A DNA stretch of 64,000 nt from Pedobacter nutrimenti (GCF_003208655.1 NZ_QKLU01000003.1:571745-635744), one strand, 5' to 3'. Shown: positions 34,589 through 42,663, numbered from the stretch's first letter. The notes: generated from the letters alone by a model not told the origin. Numbers and translations are program-made.

Positions 34589-34918
34589 TTAACAGCAGTC
34601 CGGACTGGCTTTATACGAACCAAAAAAAGCGCCCAACTGATGCTCCAGTAATTTCCAGGTGACTGGATTGATGCAATAACAAACCGTTACACCCTCAATG
34701 GTCCCCTGTATAATGCCTGCGTTTTTAAGTTCTTTTAAATGCTGGGAAATGGTGGCCTGGGCCAGCCCGAGTTCTTCCACCAGGTCTCCGCAAATACAGG
34801 CGTTGGCAGAAATAATTTGCTGCAAAATAGCAATGCGTGCAGGGTGGGCCATTGCCTTTAGCAATTGCGCCAGTCTGTTTTGCTCGGCGGTAAATATTTC
34901 TGTTTTAGTTAAGCCCAT
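34589..34918 (-). CDS. arsR: ArsR-family arsenite-responsive repressor
   Basis: A 109-residue winged helix repressor heading the ars operon. The DNA-binding helices are LVEELGLAQATISQHLKELK. A likely metal site is CICGDLV (Cys41, Cys43) at the start of that region, with a C-terminal Asp-Cys-Cys (108-109) that could supply a further ligand. Arsenite or antimonite should release it from DNA. A palindrome ends 6 bp before its start codon, so autoregulation is likely. Confidence 0.93.
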   Translation of the reverse strand: MGLTKTEIFTAEQNRLAQLLKAMAHPARIAILQQIISANACICGDLVEELGLAQATISQHLKELKNAGIIQGTIEGVTVCYCINPVTWKLLEHQLGAFFGSYKASPDCC

Positions 34919-34924
34919 AATTGT

Positions 34925-34940
34925 ATCGCAATATTACGAT
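34925..34940. promoter_or_regulatory. Putative ArsR operator
   Basis: ATCGCAATATTACGAT is a 16 bp palindrome with a single mismatched pair, 6 bp before the arsR start codon. Location and symmetry fit an ArsR dimer site. A near copy lies at 34555-34570. Confidence 0.65.
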
Positions 34941-35046
34941 GTATAAAAGAAATATCCAAATTTTTTGGAAAAATAAATGGAAGGGCTACTATAATGAAGA
35001 TCACAAAAATCAGTTGTCCGGTTAAGCAGCCACTAAAAGCATTTCC

Positions 35047-35054
35047 TATATTTG
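35047..35054 (+). promoter_or_regulatory. Putative -7 element of the YCII/sigma operon
   Basis: TATATTTG matches TAnnTTTG, 66 bp before the ATG at 35121. No TTTG is seen at the usual distance upstream. Confidence 0.35.
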
Positions 35055-35120
35055 AAAATACATTTGAAAAAAAATGTCCCCCTTAGGCAGGTTCAATCGT
35101 TAAGGGGTAAAAATATCAAA

Positions 35121-35459
35121 ATGAAAGAATTCGTATTAATTTTCAGACTAGACAATGCTGCTTCGGCGGTTAAACCGACACCGGAACAAATGCAGGAACG
35201 CATGAACTGGCTGGGCAGTATTGCCGCCCAAAACAAACTGGTAGACAAAGGAAATACCCTGTCTACTGGAAGTGCCAGAACAGTAAAGCCGGGTAACCTG
35301 GTTACCGATGGTCCTTATACCGAAATTAAGGAGTTTATCAGCGGCTACATTATCGTAAAAACAGAAGATATCGAAGAAGCTGTTGAAATGGCAAAAGCGA
35401 ATCCAATTTTTAAAATTGGGGGCAGTATAGAAGTGCGGGAAGTTATTAAACGTGACTAA
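35121..35459 (+). CDS. YCII-related (DGPF) domain protein
   Basis: A 112-residue cytoplasmic protein. The ATG at 35121 begins MKEFVLIFRLDNAAS, the usual YCII start; a TTG at 35052 would add 23 residues. The family motif is LVTDGPYTEIKEFISGYIIV (Asp-Gly-Pro). Its stop and the next gene's start share a base (TAATG), so the two are translationally coupled. DGPF proteins beside ECF42-type sigma factors are a known pairing; their biochemical role is unclear. Confidence 0.9.
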   Translation: MKEFVLIFRLDNAASAVKPTPEQMQERMNWLGSIAAQNKLVDKGNTLSTGSARTVKPGNLVTDGPYTEIKEFISGYIIVKTEDIEEAVEMAKANPIFKIGGSIEVREVIKRD

Positions 35460-36715
35460 TGCATAAAACCCAGCCAACTGTACATGAGCTTTTGCCTCAA
35501 TTGTTCCGTTTGGAGTATGCTAAAATGACGGCGGTATTGTGCCGTCATTTTGGTTTGAAACATATTGAAATGGCAGAAGATCTGGTGAGCGAAACTTTTT
35601 TAAAAGCTGCAGAAAACTGGGGCTTAAACGGCATCCCAGAAAACCCTTCTGCATGGCTGTACACGGTAGCCAAAAACAAAACCAAAGACCAGCTAAAAAG
35701 GGCGCAGCTTTTTGAAACGAAAATAAAAGCAGCTGTACAAAACCAGGACTTTGAACCCGAAAGCAGTTTTGATTTCAGCAATCAAAACATTACAGATAGC
35801 CAGCTGGCTATGATATTTGCGGTTTGTAATCCCGAAAATCCGGTTGAAGCACAAATTTGTTTGGCTTTGCAGGTACTTTGTGGTTTTAGTGTAGAAGAAA
35901 TTGCAGATGCCTTTTTAAGCAAAACTGAAACCATAAAAAAACGCCTGCTGCGGGCCAGGGCAAAACTACGCAAAGACAGGTTTCAGATGAGTGCTTTAAC
36001 AGCGGAAAACATTTCTGCCCGCCTGGATGCAGTGCTGAGCACCTTGTACCTGCTGTTTAATGAAGGTTATTTTTCCAAGTCAAATAACCAGCTCATTAGA
36101 AAGGAACTTTGTGCAGAAGCCATCCGCTTAACGCTGTTGCTTACCGAAAGCCCTTTAACCAACAGCAGCAAAGCCAATGCTTTGCTGGCCCTGATGTGTT
36201 TTCAAAGCTCACGGCTCGAAGCCCGTGCCAATGAGGCCGGAGAGTCTGTTTTGTTTGAACAACAAGACAAAAATTTATGGAGTAAAGAGCTGATTGAAAA
36301 AGGAAATTATTACCTGGTCAATGCCTGTAGCGTAGAACAGGTGTCTAAGTACCATTTGGAAGCAGGTATTGCGTACTGGCATACCAGCCCTGCAAATGAG
36401 CAGCGCTGGGGACATATTTTACAACTTTATAACCAGCTGATCCTTATTGAATATTCCCCTGCCACGGCATTAAACAGGACATTTGCCTATGCGAAGGTCT
36501 ATGGTTATGAACAGGGGATCCGGGAAACCGAACAACTGGGGCTGGAAAACTTTAAAGACTACCACGCCTTGCTGGGCTATTTATATACAGCCATTGATGT
36601 AGAAAAAGCCCTATCGCATTATCAGAAAGCCATTGCATTAACCAGGTCAAAAACTGAAAAGAAAACCCTGGCCAAAGAAGTAGAGCGGTTAAAAAAAGAA
36701 TTTAAAATTCATTAA
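35459..36715 (+). CDS. ECF42-type sigma factor with long C-terminal extension
   Basis: A 418-residue sigma factor. Residues 1-190 hold sigma-2 (AEDLVSETFLKAAENW) and sigma-4 (LCGFSVEEIADAFLSKTETI, KKRLLRARAKLRK). The rest is the helical DUF6596/TPR-like extension typical of ECF42 (LYLLFNEGYFSKSNNQLIRK; LIEKGNYYLVNAC; YHALLGYLYTAI). In this group the extension replaces an anti-sigma factor and is needed for activity. It is coupled to the YCII gene. Its 3' end (SKTEKKTLAKEVERLK) recurs as a copy at 38752, beyond the next two genes. Confidence 0.93.
   Translation: MHKTQPTVHELLPQLFRLEYAKMTAVLCRHFGLKHIEMAEDLVSETFLKAAENWGLNGIPENPSAWLYTVAKNKTKDQLKRAQLFETKIKAAVQNQDFEPESSFDFSNQNITDSQLAMIFAVCNPENPVEAQICLALQVLCGFSVEEIADAFLSKTETIKKRLLRARAKLRKDRFQMSALTAENISARLDAVLSTLYLLFNEGYFSKSNNQLIRKELCAEAIRLTLLLTESPLTNSSKANALLALMCFQSSRLEARANEAGESVLFEQQDKNLWSKELIEKGNYYLVNACSVEQVSKYHLEAGIAYWHTSPANEQRWGHILQLYNQLILIEYSPATALNRTFAYAKVYGYEQGIRETEQLGLENFKDYHALLGYLYTAIDVEKALSHYQKAIALTRSKTEKKTLAKEVERLKKEFKIH
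36656..36693 (+). repeat. Left copy of a 38 bp repeat (sigma gene tail)
   Basis: GAAAAGAAAACCCTGGCCAA followed by 18 more bases is repeated at 38752-38789 with one mismatch (36682 G against A). It codes EKKTLAKEVERLK in the sigma gene. The copies bracket the RloA/RloB pair. Confidence 0.9.
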
Positions 36716-37329
36716 GCTTTATTGTTTTTCAATTCCAAAAAATACCATTCAAAGAATTTAAAAGTTTCTGCTCTTGGGTAAAACTGACCTCTTTCATCTC
36801 TGTTTTTTTCTAATGAGGCGGCATTTTTCATTGCAGTACTAATCAATTTCTCTTTATGTGTTCCATAAAGTCGGGCCGCTGTTAAGAATTTTTCTGATTT
36901 ATTGTAACCGGGTATATAATTTTTTCTTCTAATCTCGCCACTCACCTCATTACAATTGCTGAAGTTTTTTCCAATATCTATAAAATGCAGTAAAAACCAA
37001 ACTTCGAAACATGGATTATTTTCTAACACAGTTATTCCATTGTTTTCAGCCCTGATTTTATATTCCCTGTATTTATCTTGTTGATGATCCTGGATAATTT
37101 TATCCATGTCTATTAGCGCGTAAACCCTGGAATGGTTTTCAATAAGTTGCATTGCCCTGTCCAAAACACCACGGTAGCTGCCCAACTTTTTTGGAAAATC
37201 TGGCGCAAGTGTTAAGCTTTTTGGTCTGTCGGTCTGTTTGACATCTGAAAAATAAATACGTTCTGTTTCTCCATCTCCAACTAGTGCAACGGATTCTCTA
37301 ACATTTATAAGCTTCCTTTCTCTTCCCAT
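36712..37329 (-). CDS. rloB: RloB-family protein, probable effector of a defence pair
   Basis: A 205-residue protein. I use the ATG at 37329 (MGRERKLINVRESVALVGDG), 10 bp after the ATPase stop; the frame runs back to 37404, overlapping the ATPase gene, with residues unlike the family. RloB marks: GDGETERIYF near the start, YALIDMDK in the middle, and NNPCFEVWFLLHF. The acidic GxGETE / DxD layout resembles TOPRIM-type nucleases, an inference only. It is the partner of the AAA ATPase, as in RloA-RloB and AbiL-like systems. Its end overlaps the sigma gene by 4 bp. Confidence 0.85.
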   Translation of the reverse strand: MGRERKLINVRESVALVGDGETERIYFSDVKQTDRPKSLTLAPDFPKKLGSYRGVLDRAMQLIENHSRVYALIDMDKIIQDHQQDKYREYKIRAENNGITVLENNPCFEVWFLLHFIDIGKNFSNCNEVSGEIRRKNYIPGYNKSEKFLTAARLYGTHKEKLISTAMKNAASLEKNRDERGQFYPRAETFKFFEWYFLELKNNKA

Positions 37330-37339
37330 AAGTAATTTA

Positions 37340-38638
37340 TTAATTGGAAAGGTAAGGGGAGCCCAGATTTGGTTTGGCACCAAGTCTTCCAGCCTTATAA
37401 GCATTAATCAGACTTGCATCCTTTCTTAATGTTGCTGTATCAAAGTCAGCTGCGGAATATAGATTGATGGTTCCGTCTTCATTTTTTTCACTGAACCAAA
37501 GCGCATCCCATCTGATAAAATCTGTATCGGCCATTAAAGAGAAATTATGTGTTGTAATTAACAATTGAGATCCATTTGAATTCATTAAAAACATTTGGAG
37601 AAAGTATTTCATTAAATCAGGGTGTAAGGAACCTTCCAGCTCGTCAATCCATTTAAATTGATTTCGATAGATCAAGTCATACAACTGTCCTCCCAGGCTA
37701 AAGTATTTTTGCGTGCCGTTGCTTTCTTTTTGCAAAGGAAGCAGGTATTGTTCACCTTGGCTGGTTTGATGTATAAAATCAATTTCAATTTCAGATGTTT
37801 TTGAGTTTCTGTTGTTAAAGTTGCCGTATACATTCATTAAATCCTTTTCTGAAAGAATATTTGAATTCAAGAGATTTTTAACCTGGTTTTGTAAACTTGG
37901 TACATTTATAGAAAGGATTTGATTGTCAGCCCTATTCATGAATTCGTTCATCCATGCCTTAAATTTTTTACTGGATTCTATTCTAAAGGCATTGGATATA
38001 ATCGCATCGGTACCAAATTTTAAGTCCTCGGCAAAAGTATCGGTAGCCCATACCCTTAATTTTGAGAGTTCGGGAATGTCTACATTCGTTTTTGTAAAAG
38101 CGCCAAGTACAGTGTTATTATGAAGTGTATTACTTTCTAACAAATCCTTTTCTCTAACCGGCGCTTTAATGGTACTTCCAAATTGAATTTTGGTTAGAAG
38201 TTTTTCTGTATCTGTGTCTCTGGAAAAGAGTAAAGCGGGTTTAGCAGTTTTGTAAAAATTAAGTTTTTCCTGTAAAATAACCTGCTTATTAAATGTAAGG
38301 TCATAAACATACCTGATGCCGTTAAAGTAGAAGGAAAGCTCAAAAAATGAATTGTTTATTAAAGGATCTTTACAAAACAAGAAAGGATCAAAATCCAGTT
38401 CTTCTGATTTTGTGGTCAATGGCTCCGATAGTAGCTTTTTAATAAATGCAAAAGCATTGAGTATAGTGGTTTTTCCAGAAGCATTTGCCCCGTATATATA
38501 GGCGAGTTTTAATAGCCTTCTTCCATCAGGCATTTCAATTTCATAAGCATCTTTTTCAATGCCATCAGCAACTTCAAAGTTGATTTCTATTTCATCTTTG
38601 ATTGGACCAAAATTCATTATTTTTAAATAATGTATCAT
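37340..38638 (-). CDS. AAA family ATPase (RloA-like), partner of RloB
   Basis: A 432-residue ABC/SMC-like AAA ATPase. Walker A is GANASGKT (50-57); Walker B is FKWIDELEGSLHPD with the catalytic Glu; the His switch is LLITTHNFSLMAD. This single-protein ATPase type (AAA_15/AAA_21) is the sensor half of several abortive-infection pairs. The opening MIHYLKIMNFGPIKDEIEIN is standard. Starts AT-rich with a promoter-poor upstream region of about 100 bp, then the right copy of the sigma-tail repeat. Confidence 0.88.
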   Translation of the reverse strand: MIHYLKIMNFGPIKDEIEINFEVADGIEKDAYEIEMPDGRRLLKLAYIYGANASGKTTILNAFAFIKKLLSEPLTTKSEELDFDPFLFCKDPLINNSFFELSFYFNGIRYVYDLTFNKQVILQEKLNFYKTAKPALLFSRDTDTEKLLTKIQFGSTIKAPVREKDLLESNTLHNNTVLGAFTKTNVDIPELSKLRVWATDTFAEDLKFGTDAIISNAFRIESSKKFKAWMNEFMNRADNQILSINVPSLQNQVKNLLNSNILSEKDLMNVYGNFNNRNSKTSEIEIDFIHQTSQGEQYLLPLQKESNGTQKYFSLGGQLYDLIYRNQFKWIDELEGSLHPDLMKYFLQMFLMNSNGSQLLITTHNFSLMADTDFIRWDALWFSEKNEDGTINLYSAADFDTATLRKDASLINAYKAGRLGAKPNLGSPYLSN

Positions 38639-38751
38639 TATTTTTATTTATTTCGTAGGTTATATTCAAATATAGCTATTATAATTTGTTTTTACTGCAA
38701 TATGGTAAATCTTGTTTTTAACTGAATTTGCATGAAGTACCAGGGTCTAGA

Positions 38752-38789
38752 GAAAAGAAAACCCTGGCCAAAGAAGTAGAACGGTTAAA
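38752..38789 (+). repeat. Right copy of the 38 bp repeat (ghost of a sigma gene tail)
   Basis: Thirty-seven of 38 bases match 36656-36693. Read on, it gives EKKTLAKEVERLKP then a stop at 38794-38796, a proper gene end different from the present one (VERLKKEFKIH). Weaker likeness extends about 20 bp to the left with small indels (ACCAGG in both). Confidence 0.88.
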
Positions 38790-38792
38790 GCC

Positions 38793-40238
38793 TTAAAGTT
38801 TTTCTTCCTCTATCTCTCCCGGAAAAACCCTGCCGGCTATTAAAGACTCAATATCAGAATAAGGTGTTTGCTCAGGAAGCTCTAAGTTCTTCTTTTTCAT
38901 CTCACCAAGAATATCCTCTTTAGAAGGACTGAATTCCTTGTCACCACCATCTATTGCTTCTGGCTTGATCACATCAATGTCCGGAACATTGACCCGCATC
39001 ATTCTCATGGTCTGGTTGGGTTTGGGTATCCCCGATAATTCAGGGGTACTGGCAACATATTCCGAAACCTTTCTTTCTTTGGCAAAAGAGTGGAAAAAAT
39101 CTTCCCCTCCGGAAATTTCGCCCTGAAAAGTTTTTCTCCCCATGCCTTCCACCTGTAAAGCAGTGGCCCTGGCCAGCGGGCGTGTAGCCGTCCGGATGTG
39201 TCTTTTTGCTTTCTCGAGTTCAGACAGTTTGATAAGAGATTTTACCTGGGGGGCCAAAAGGGAATGCATAGGATCATTACCACCCTGATAACGGAGCATG
39301 GTTGGGTCCATACCATGAGTTAATATATGCTTTGTTTCCTCAGGAGTTAGGTTCATGCCCCGGTATAAACTGACTTTTTTTCTCGACTGACGGAAAGCTT
39401 CCAGGGTTTTCCAGATGTCATCAGGTTCTTTTTCCTCGATCCGGAGTTGTTTTACAAAATCTACAAAATCGTTTACTCTTGTATCCTCATGGGCCAGTCC
39501 CATATCATGAACCAGCGGAGTATATTTTTCGCCAAGTACAGTTAATTTTTCGACGAGTTTGGCACCCCGCTCTTCCCCATATTTTAGTACCGCATAATCC
39601 AAAGGCGTCTGGCCTTCTTCGGTACTTCTGTCAGAGATAAATTTATACATTTCCGAGCGGTTGGCGCTGCCTTTCATTCCGTGCAGCATTTTTTCGTCCT
39701 TAACAACTTCTTTAAGCCGTTCTGTATTTTCAAACTGTTCGGCGTTAAGAGTTTTTTGGTTTAGGGCGAACGTTTTTTCTTCTGTGGTTTTCTGTGACTC
39801 TAAAATGCCACGCACATCCTTGTGCCAGTCGCCTTCTTTAGAAGTAAGGTCAAAGTGGTCGTCCTCATTAATGCCTAATTTCAGGGTGTAGCCACCTGCG
39901 GGCTGGCCCTGGGCTTTTAAATTTATATGCTCTTCACCCGCCTCTGTAGCATCGAAAACCATTCCGGTTTTGATCAGTTGGGCGCGGGTTTTGTTTTCTC
40001 CAATACTTACTGTAAATTTTTTCTGTTCACCAGTGTAGCGGTAGGAGCTGTCTGGCTGAAATACAGCCTGGATAACCTCACTGCTGTTTGCCATTTGTTG
40101 AAATTCCCTTATTCTAACCGCTTCGGGACGGTGGTCTTTAAATTGCAAAGCTTGTCTGTTACTGCCCGTTTTTTGGCTAACAGACGTTGCGGCAGCACTG
40201 CTTTTATGTTCCTGTGGCTTTTCAGTTTTTAAATACAT
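38793..40238 (-). CDS. Candidate secreted toxin: eCIS-type leader and ADP-ribosyltransferase-like C terminus
   Basis: A 481-residue protein from the ATG at 40238 (MYLKTEKPQEHKSSAAATSV); the longer frame to 40289 is unlikely. No signal peptide. Residues 31-61 carry LQFKDHRPEAVRIREFQQMA and NSSEVIQAVFQ, the short leader seen on many extracellular contractile injection system (eCIS) cargo and DUF4157 proteins in Bacteroidetes. About 209-232 looks like one ankyrin-type repeat (GQTPLDYAVLKYG). The C terminus has VSLYRGMNL (Arg293), then FFHSFAKERKVSEYVA (Ser384) and GGDKEFSP (431-438), spaced as the R-S-E blocks of ADP-ribosyltransferases; the last is weak. No eCIS or immunity gene is in the window. 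Confidence 0.6.
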   Translation of the reverse strand: MYLKTEKPQEHKSSAAATSVSQKTGSNRQALQFKDHRPEAVRIREFQQMANSSEVIQAVFQPDSSYRYTGEQKKFTVSIGENKTRAQLIKTGMVFDATEAGEEHINLKAQGQPAGGYTLKLGINEDDHFDLTSKEGDWHKDVRGILESQKTTEEKTFALNQKTLNAEQFENTERLKEVVKDEKMLHGMKGSANRSEMYKFISDRSTEEGQTPLDYAVLKYGEERGAKLVEKLTVLGEKYTPLVHDMGLAHEDTRVNDFVDFVKQLRIEEKEPDDIWKTLEAFRQSRKKVSLYRGMNLTPEETKHILTHGMDPTMLRYQGGNDPMHSLLAPQVKSLIKLSELEKAKRHIRTATRPLARATALQVEGMGRKTFQGEISGGEDFFHSFAKERKVSEYVASTPELSGIPKPNQTMRMMRVNVPDIDVIKPEAIDGGDKEFSPSKEDILGEMKKKNLELPEQTPYSDIESLIAGRVFPGEIEEEKL

Positions 40239-40286
40239 GGTGTAATCAAGATACAGAATTTCCCGTATAAAAAATATTTTCAAAAG

Positions 40287-40299
40287 CACCGGTACTTTG
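40287..40299 (+). promoter_or_regulatory. Shared promoter-like string, copy 1
   Basis: CACCGGTACTTTG, 50 bp before the serine hydrolase ATG, recurs nearly unchanged as CACCGGTACTTTTG before the fecR at 44329. The second copy contains a full TAnnTTTG; this one is a base short. Confidence 0.3.
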
Positions 40300-40349
40300 C
40301 GCTATTTTAGTAATTTCAATATTAAAATACCACCGGACCAAAAAGCAAC

Positions 40350-41702
40350 ATGACTTCATTTAATTTAAAGGCTATTGCCCTTATCTTTTTTCTGCTGAGC
40401 CCTTGCCTGGCAGGCGCGCAGGAAAATTCTGCTAAAATCGATGAACTTTTAAGTGCCTATGCAAAACTCCACCAGTTTAACGGAACGGCACTGGTGAGTA
40501 AAAATGGCCAGGTGATTTATCAGAAATCGTTTGGGTATAAAAATGCAGCAACAAAAGAAGCCATTACCCGGAACAGTATTTTTCAAATCGGCTCGCTGAC
40601 CAAAAACTTTACCGCTGCATTGATTTTAAAACTGGCCGAGCAGCATAAACTTTCTGTTGAAGATACCATTGGCAAATATTTGCCAGGTTTCCCCAGGGGA
40701 GGGGAAATTAAAATTGAGCATTTGCTGACCCATAGTTCGGGTTTGTATGAGATATTCAGAAGCCCTGCTTACCTGAAAGACCTTAACAGCAGGGAAAAGG
40801 TGAGTCCTGAAAAATTAATCTCCTATTTTAAAAACGAACCTTTGGATTTTCGTCCGGGAACGGCATTTTCCTATTGCAATTCGGGCTATGACCTTTTGGG
40901 TTTTATTATTGAGAAGGTTACGGGTTTAAGTTATGGAAAAGCAATGGAAAGCTATATTTTAAAACCCTTTAAAATGGACCATAGCGGGTTTGATTTTCAA
41001 AGCCTGTCTGATCCCGATAAAACCATTGGTTATTCCTATGTATCGGAGAGCAAACAGCGTTTAGCCCCATCCTGGAACCCTTATGCCACTTATTCCTCCG
41101 GTGCATTGTACAGTACCGTCGATGATTTAAAAAAGTGGTACCAGGTGTTGAGAAAAAACCAGTTTATTTCGGCCAAAAGCTTTGACGAAGCCACCAGGGA
41201 CCACATCAGTGGTTATGGTTATGGCTGGTTTATAGATTCTCTGAAAGGAAAAAAAATTATTAACCATTCGGGCAATGTAGAAGGCGGTACCAGTTGTTTT
41301 ATTATGGAGCCCGACAATAACATTTCCATTATACTTTTAAACAATCTCACCACCCGAAAACTGGAGCCTATAGGAAATGCAGTGCTGGCCATTTTGCTTG
41401 ATGCCCCTTATAAGGTGCCACAGGCTAAAAAGCCTGTTGTGCTCGACGACGAGGCTTTAAATACTTATGTTGGAAAATATAACATATCGCCCACTTATCA
41501 GGTAAGCATTAGCCGGGTTAAAGATCAGTTGTATTTTCAGCTCAATGACCAAAAACCGGTGCCCATGTTTGCCGAAAAGAAAGACGTGTTTTTTTTAGAT
41601 GACGACGATATGGAGATCAGGTTTAAAGAACTTTCGGGAAATAAAATGAACGAAATTAAAATAAGCCAGGGCGTGTCCAACAAAAGCGGTGAACGGTTGT
41701 AG
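40350..41702 (+). CDS. Serine hydrolase, beta-lactamase family, with C-terminal accessory domain
   Basis: Exported hydrolase of 450 residues. Signal peptide 1-23 (cut near GAQE); Ser82-Leu-Thr-Lys85 in QIGSLTKNF; Tyr175-Cys-Asn177 in FSYCNSGYDLLGF; IINHSGNVEGG as the third motif. From about 350 there is a separate beta domain of the DUF3471 sort (YVGKYNISPTYQVSISRVKD). A peptidase or esterase is likelier than a resistance enzyme. Single gene, unlike the related gene at 22437 in having the extra domain. Confidence 0.87.
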   Translation: MTSFNLKAIALIFFLLSPCLAGAQENSAKIDELLSAYAKLHQFNGTALVSKNGQVIYQKSFGYKNAATKEAITRNSIFQIGSLTKNFTAALILKLAEQHKLSVEDTIGKYLPGFPRGGEIKIEHLLTHSSGLYEIFRSPAYLKDLNSREKVSPEKLISYFKNEPLDFRPGTAFSYCNSGYDLLGFIIEKVTGLSYGKAMESYILKPFKMDHSGFDFQSLSDPDKTIGYSYVSESKQRLAPSWNPYATYSSGALYSTVDDLKKWYQVLRKNQFISAKSFDEATRDHISGYGYGWFIDSLKGKKIINHSGNVEGGTSCFIMEPDNNISIILLNNLTTRKLEPIGNAVLAILLDAPYKVPQAKKPVVLDDEALNTYVGKYNISPTYQVSISRVKDQLYFQLNDQKPVPMFAEKKDVFFLDDDDMEIRFKELSGNKMNEIKISQGVSNKSGERL

Positions 41703-41738
41703 GGCTTGAAAAAAATTGTGTATTTCGGGAGCTGTTGG

Positions 41739-42119
41739 TTATAATTCTAAGCTTTCGATTTCTTCAGCGGAAAGTTTGGTCACTTCTTTAATGAAAGCAT
41801 TGTCCATACCTTTTTTCTTAAGTTCAAGTGCAATACCTAAAGCTTTTTTGTGAAATCCTTTTTTCTCACCTCTAATATAAATAGGGTCCTTTTCAATGTT
41901 GAAAAATTCGTTTACTGATACCATAATTTCATCTAATTGGTCTTCTAAGTTACGCAATTGAACGAGCACGTGCAATTGGTATATATGTTTGTCTTGTAAA
42001 AGTTCACCGGTAGTTTGGTTTTTAATGTCCATAACGATTTGTTTGAGAATTTGTTTTGGATCTTCTATTCCCGGATTGCCTAATATGGCTAATAGTTTTT
42101 GCTCTATTCTATCTGACAA
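41739..42119 (-). pseudogene. C-terminal fragment of an Rpn-family nuclease/transposase-like protein
   Basis: The 126-residue frame has only the tail of the Rpn (PD-(D/E)XK, recombination-promoting nuclease) family: LLAILGNPGIEDPKQILKQI, YQLHVLVQLRNLEDQLDEIM, YIRGEKKGFHKKALGIALEL and the end VTKLSAEEIESLEL. Full members are about 300 residues; the N-terminal nuclease domain is missing. The frame starts at a TTG right after an in-frame stop, and an ATG at 42126 in another frame gives only MKFVR. I read it as a deletion remnant; it might still make a small protein. Confidence 0.7.
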
Positions 42120-42207
42120 ATTTCATTGTTATTTAATCTTTTATTGTTTTTTAAGTACTTGTAATTCATTATATTAGGGGTATTAATTAACCTCTCAAAT
42201 TTGAATT

Positions 42208-42663
42208 ATGCTCAAAAAACTTAAAAAGGCTGTTCTCAAAGTCCAAAAATCAGACGAGGTCAGCCCCTCGGCGTACTTTTACCACAAGTACCCTTCAACC
42301 GGAGAAAAAAACAAAATTAAAATTGTTCAACCCTTAGCCGGAGCGCTGGAATTCCAGCTAAGTATACCCGATGATGAACTTTTGGCAGCAGTGAAAACCG
42401 CGTACAGCAATTTACTGCAACTGCCAGGGGTTTCCATTGGAGATATTGTGCTGCTGCTGGCCGTAGGCCCGGAGCTTTTGGCAGGCACCAAAGTTTGGCT
42501 GCAGGCCGGTATCGAATATTTTTCTATGAACCACGGACCCATACTCTGTCATGGAGAAGACCTGGGCGACCGGTTCCATGCAGTGTTTATCCGGCGCTTT
42601 CCTGCAAGGTGCGCTGCAGATACCCCTACAAGTTATTACGATGAATTTAAACTGATTTACTGA
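42208..42663 (+). CDS. Hypothetical protein, first of a coupled pair
   Basis: A 151-residue soluble protein with no signal peptide (MLKKLKKAVLKVQKSDEVSP). The C-terminal half has a hydrophobic helix GDIVLLLAVGPELLAGTKVW and then YFSMNHGPILCHGEDLGDRF. Its stop overlaps the next start (TGATG), so it is co-translated with the lipoprotein gene. No family recognised; Cys and His near the end are the only possible active residues I can point to. Confidence 0.6.
   Translation: MLKKLKKAVLKVQKSDEVSPSAYFYHKYPSTGEKNKIKIVQPLAGALEFQLSIPDDELLAAVKTAYSNLLQLPGVSIGDIVLLLAVGPELLAGTKVWLQAGIEYFSMNHGPILCHGEDLGDRFHAVFIRRFPARCAADTPTSYYDEFKLIY

Noticed and set aside
36656..38789. CRISPR-like or terminal-repeat reading of the 38 bp pair
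   Set aside because: Only two copies 2.1 kb apart, both coding in the same frame; not an array, and the repeats are direct, not inverted, with no transposase between.
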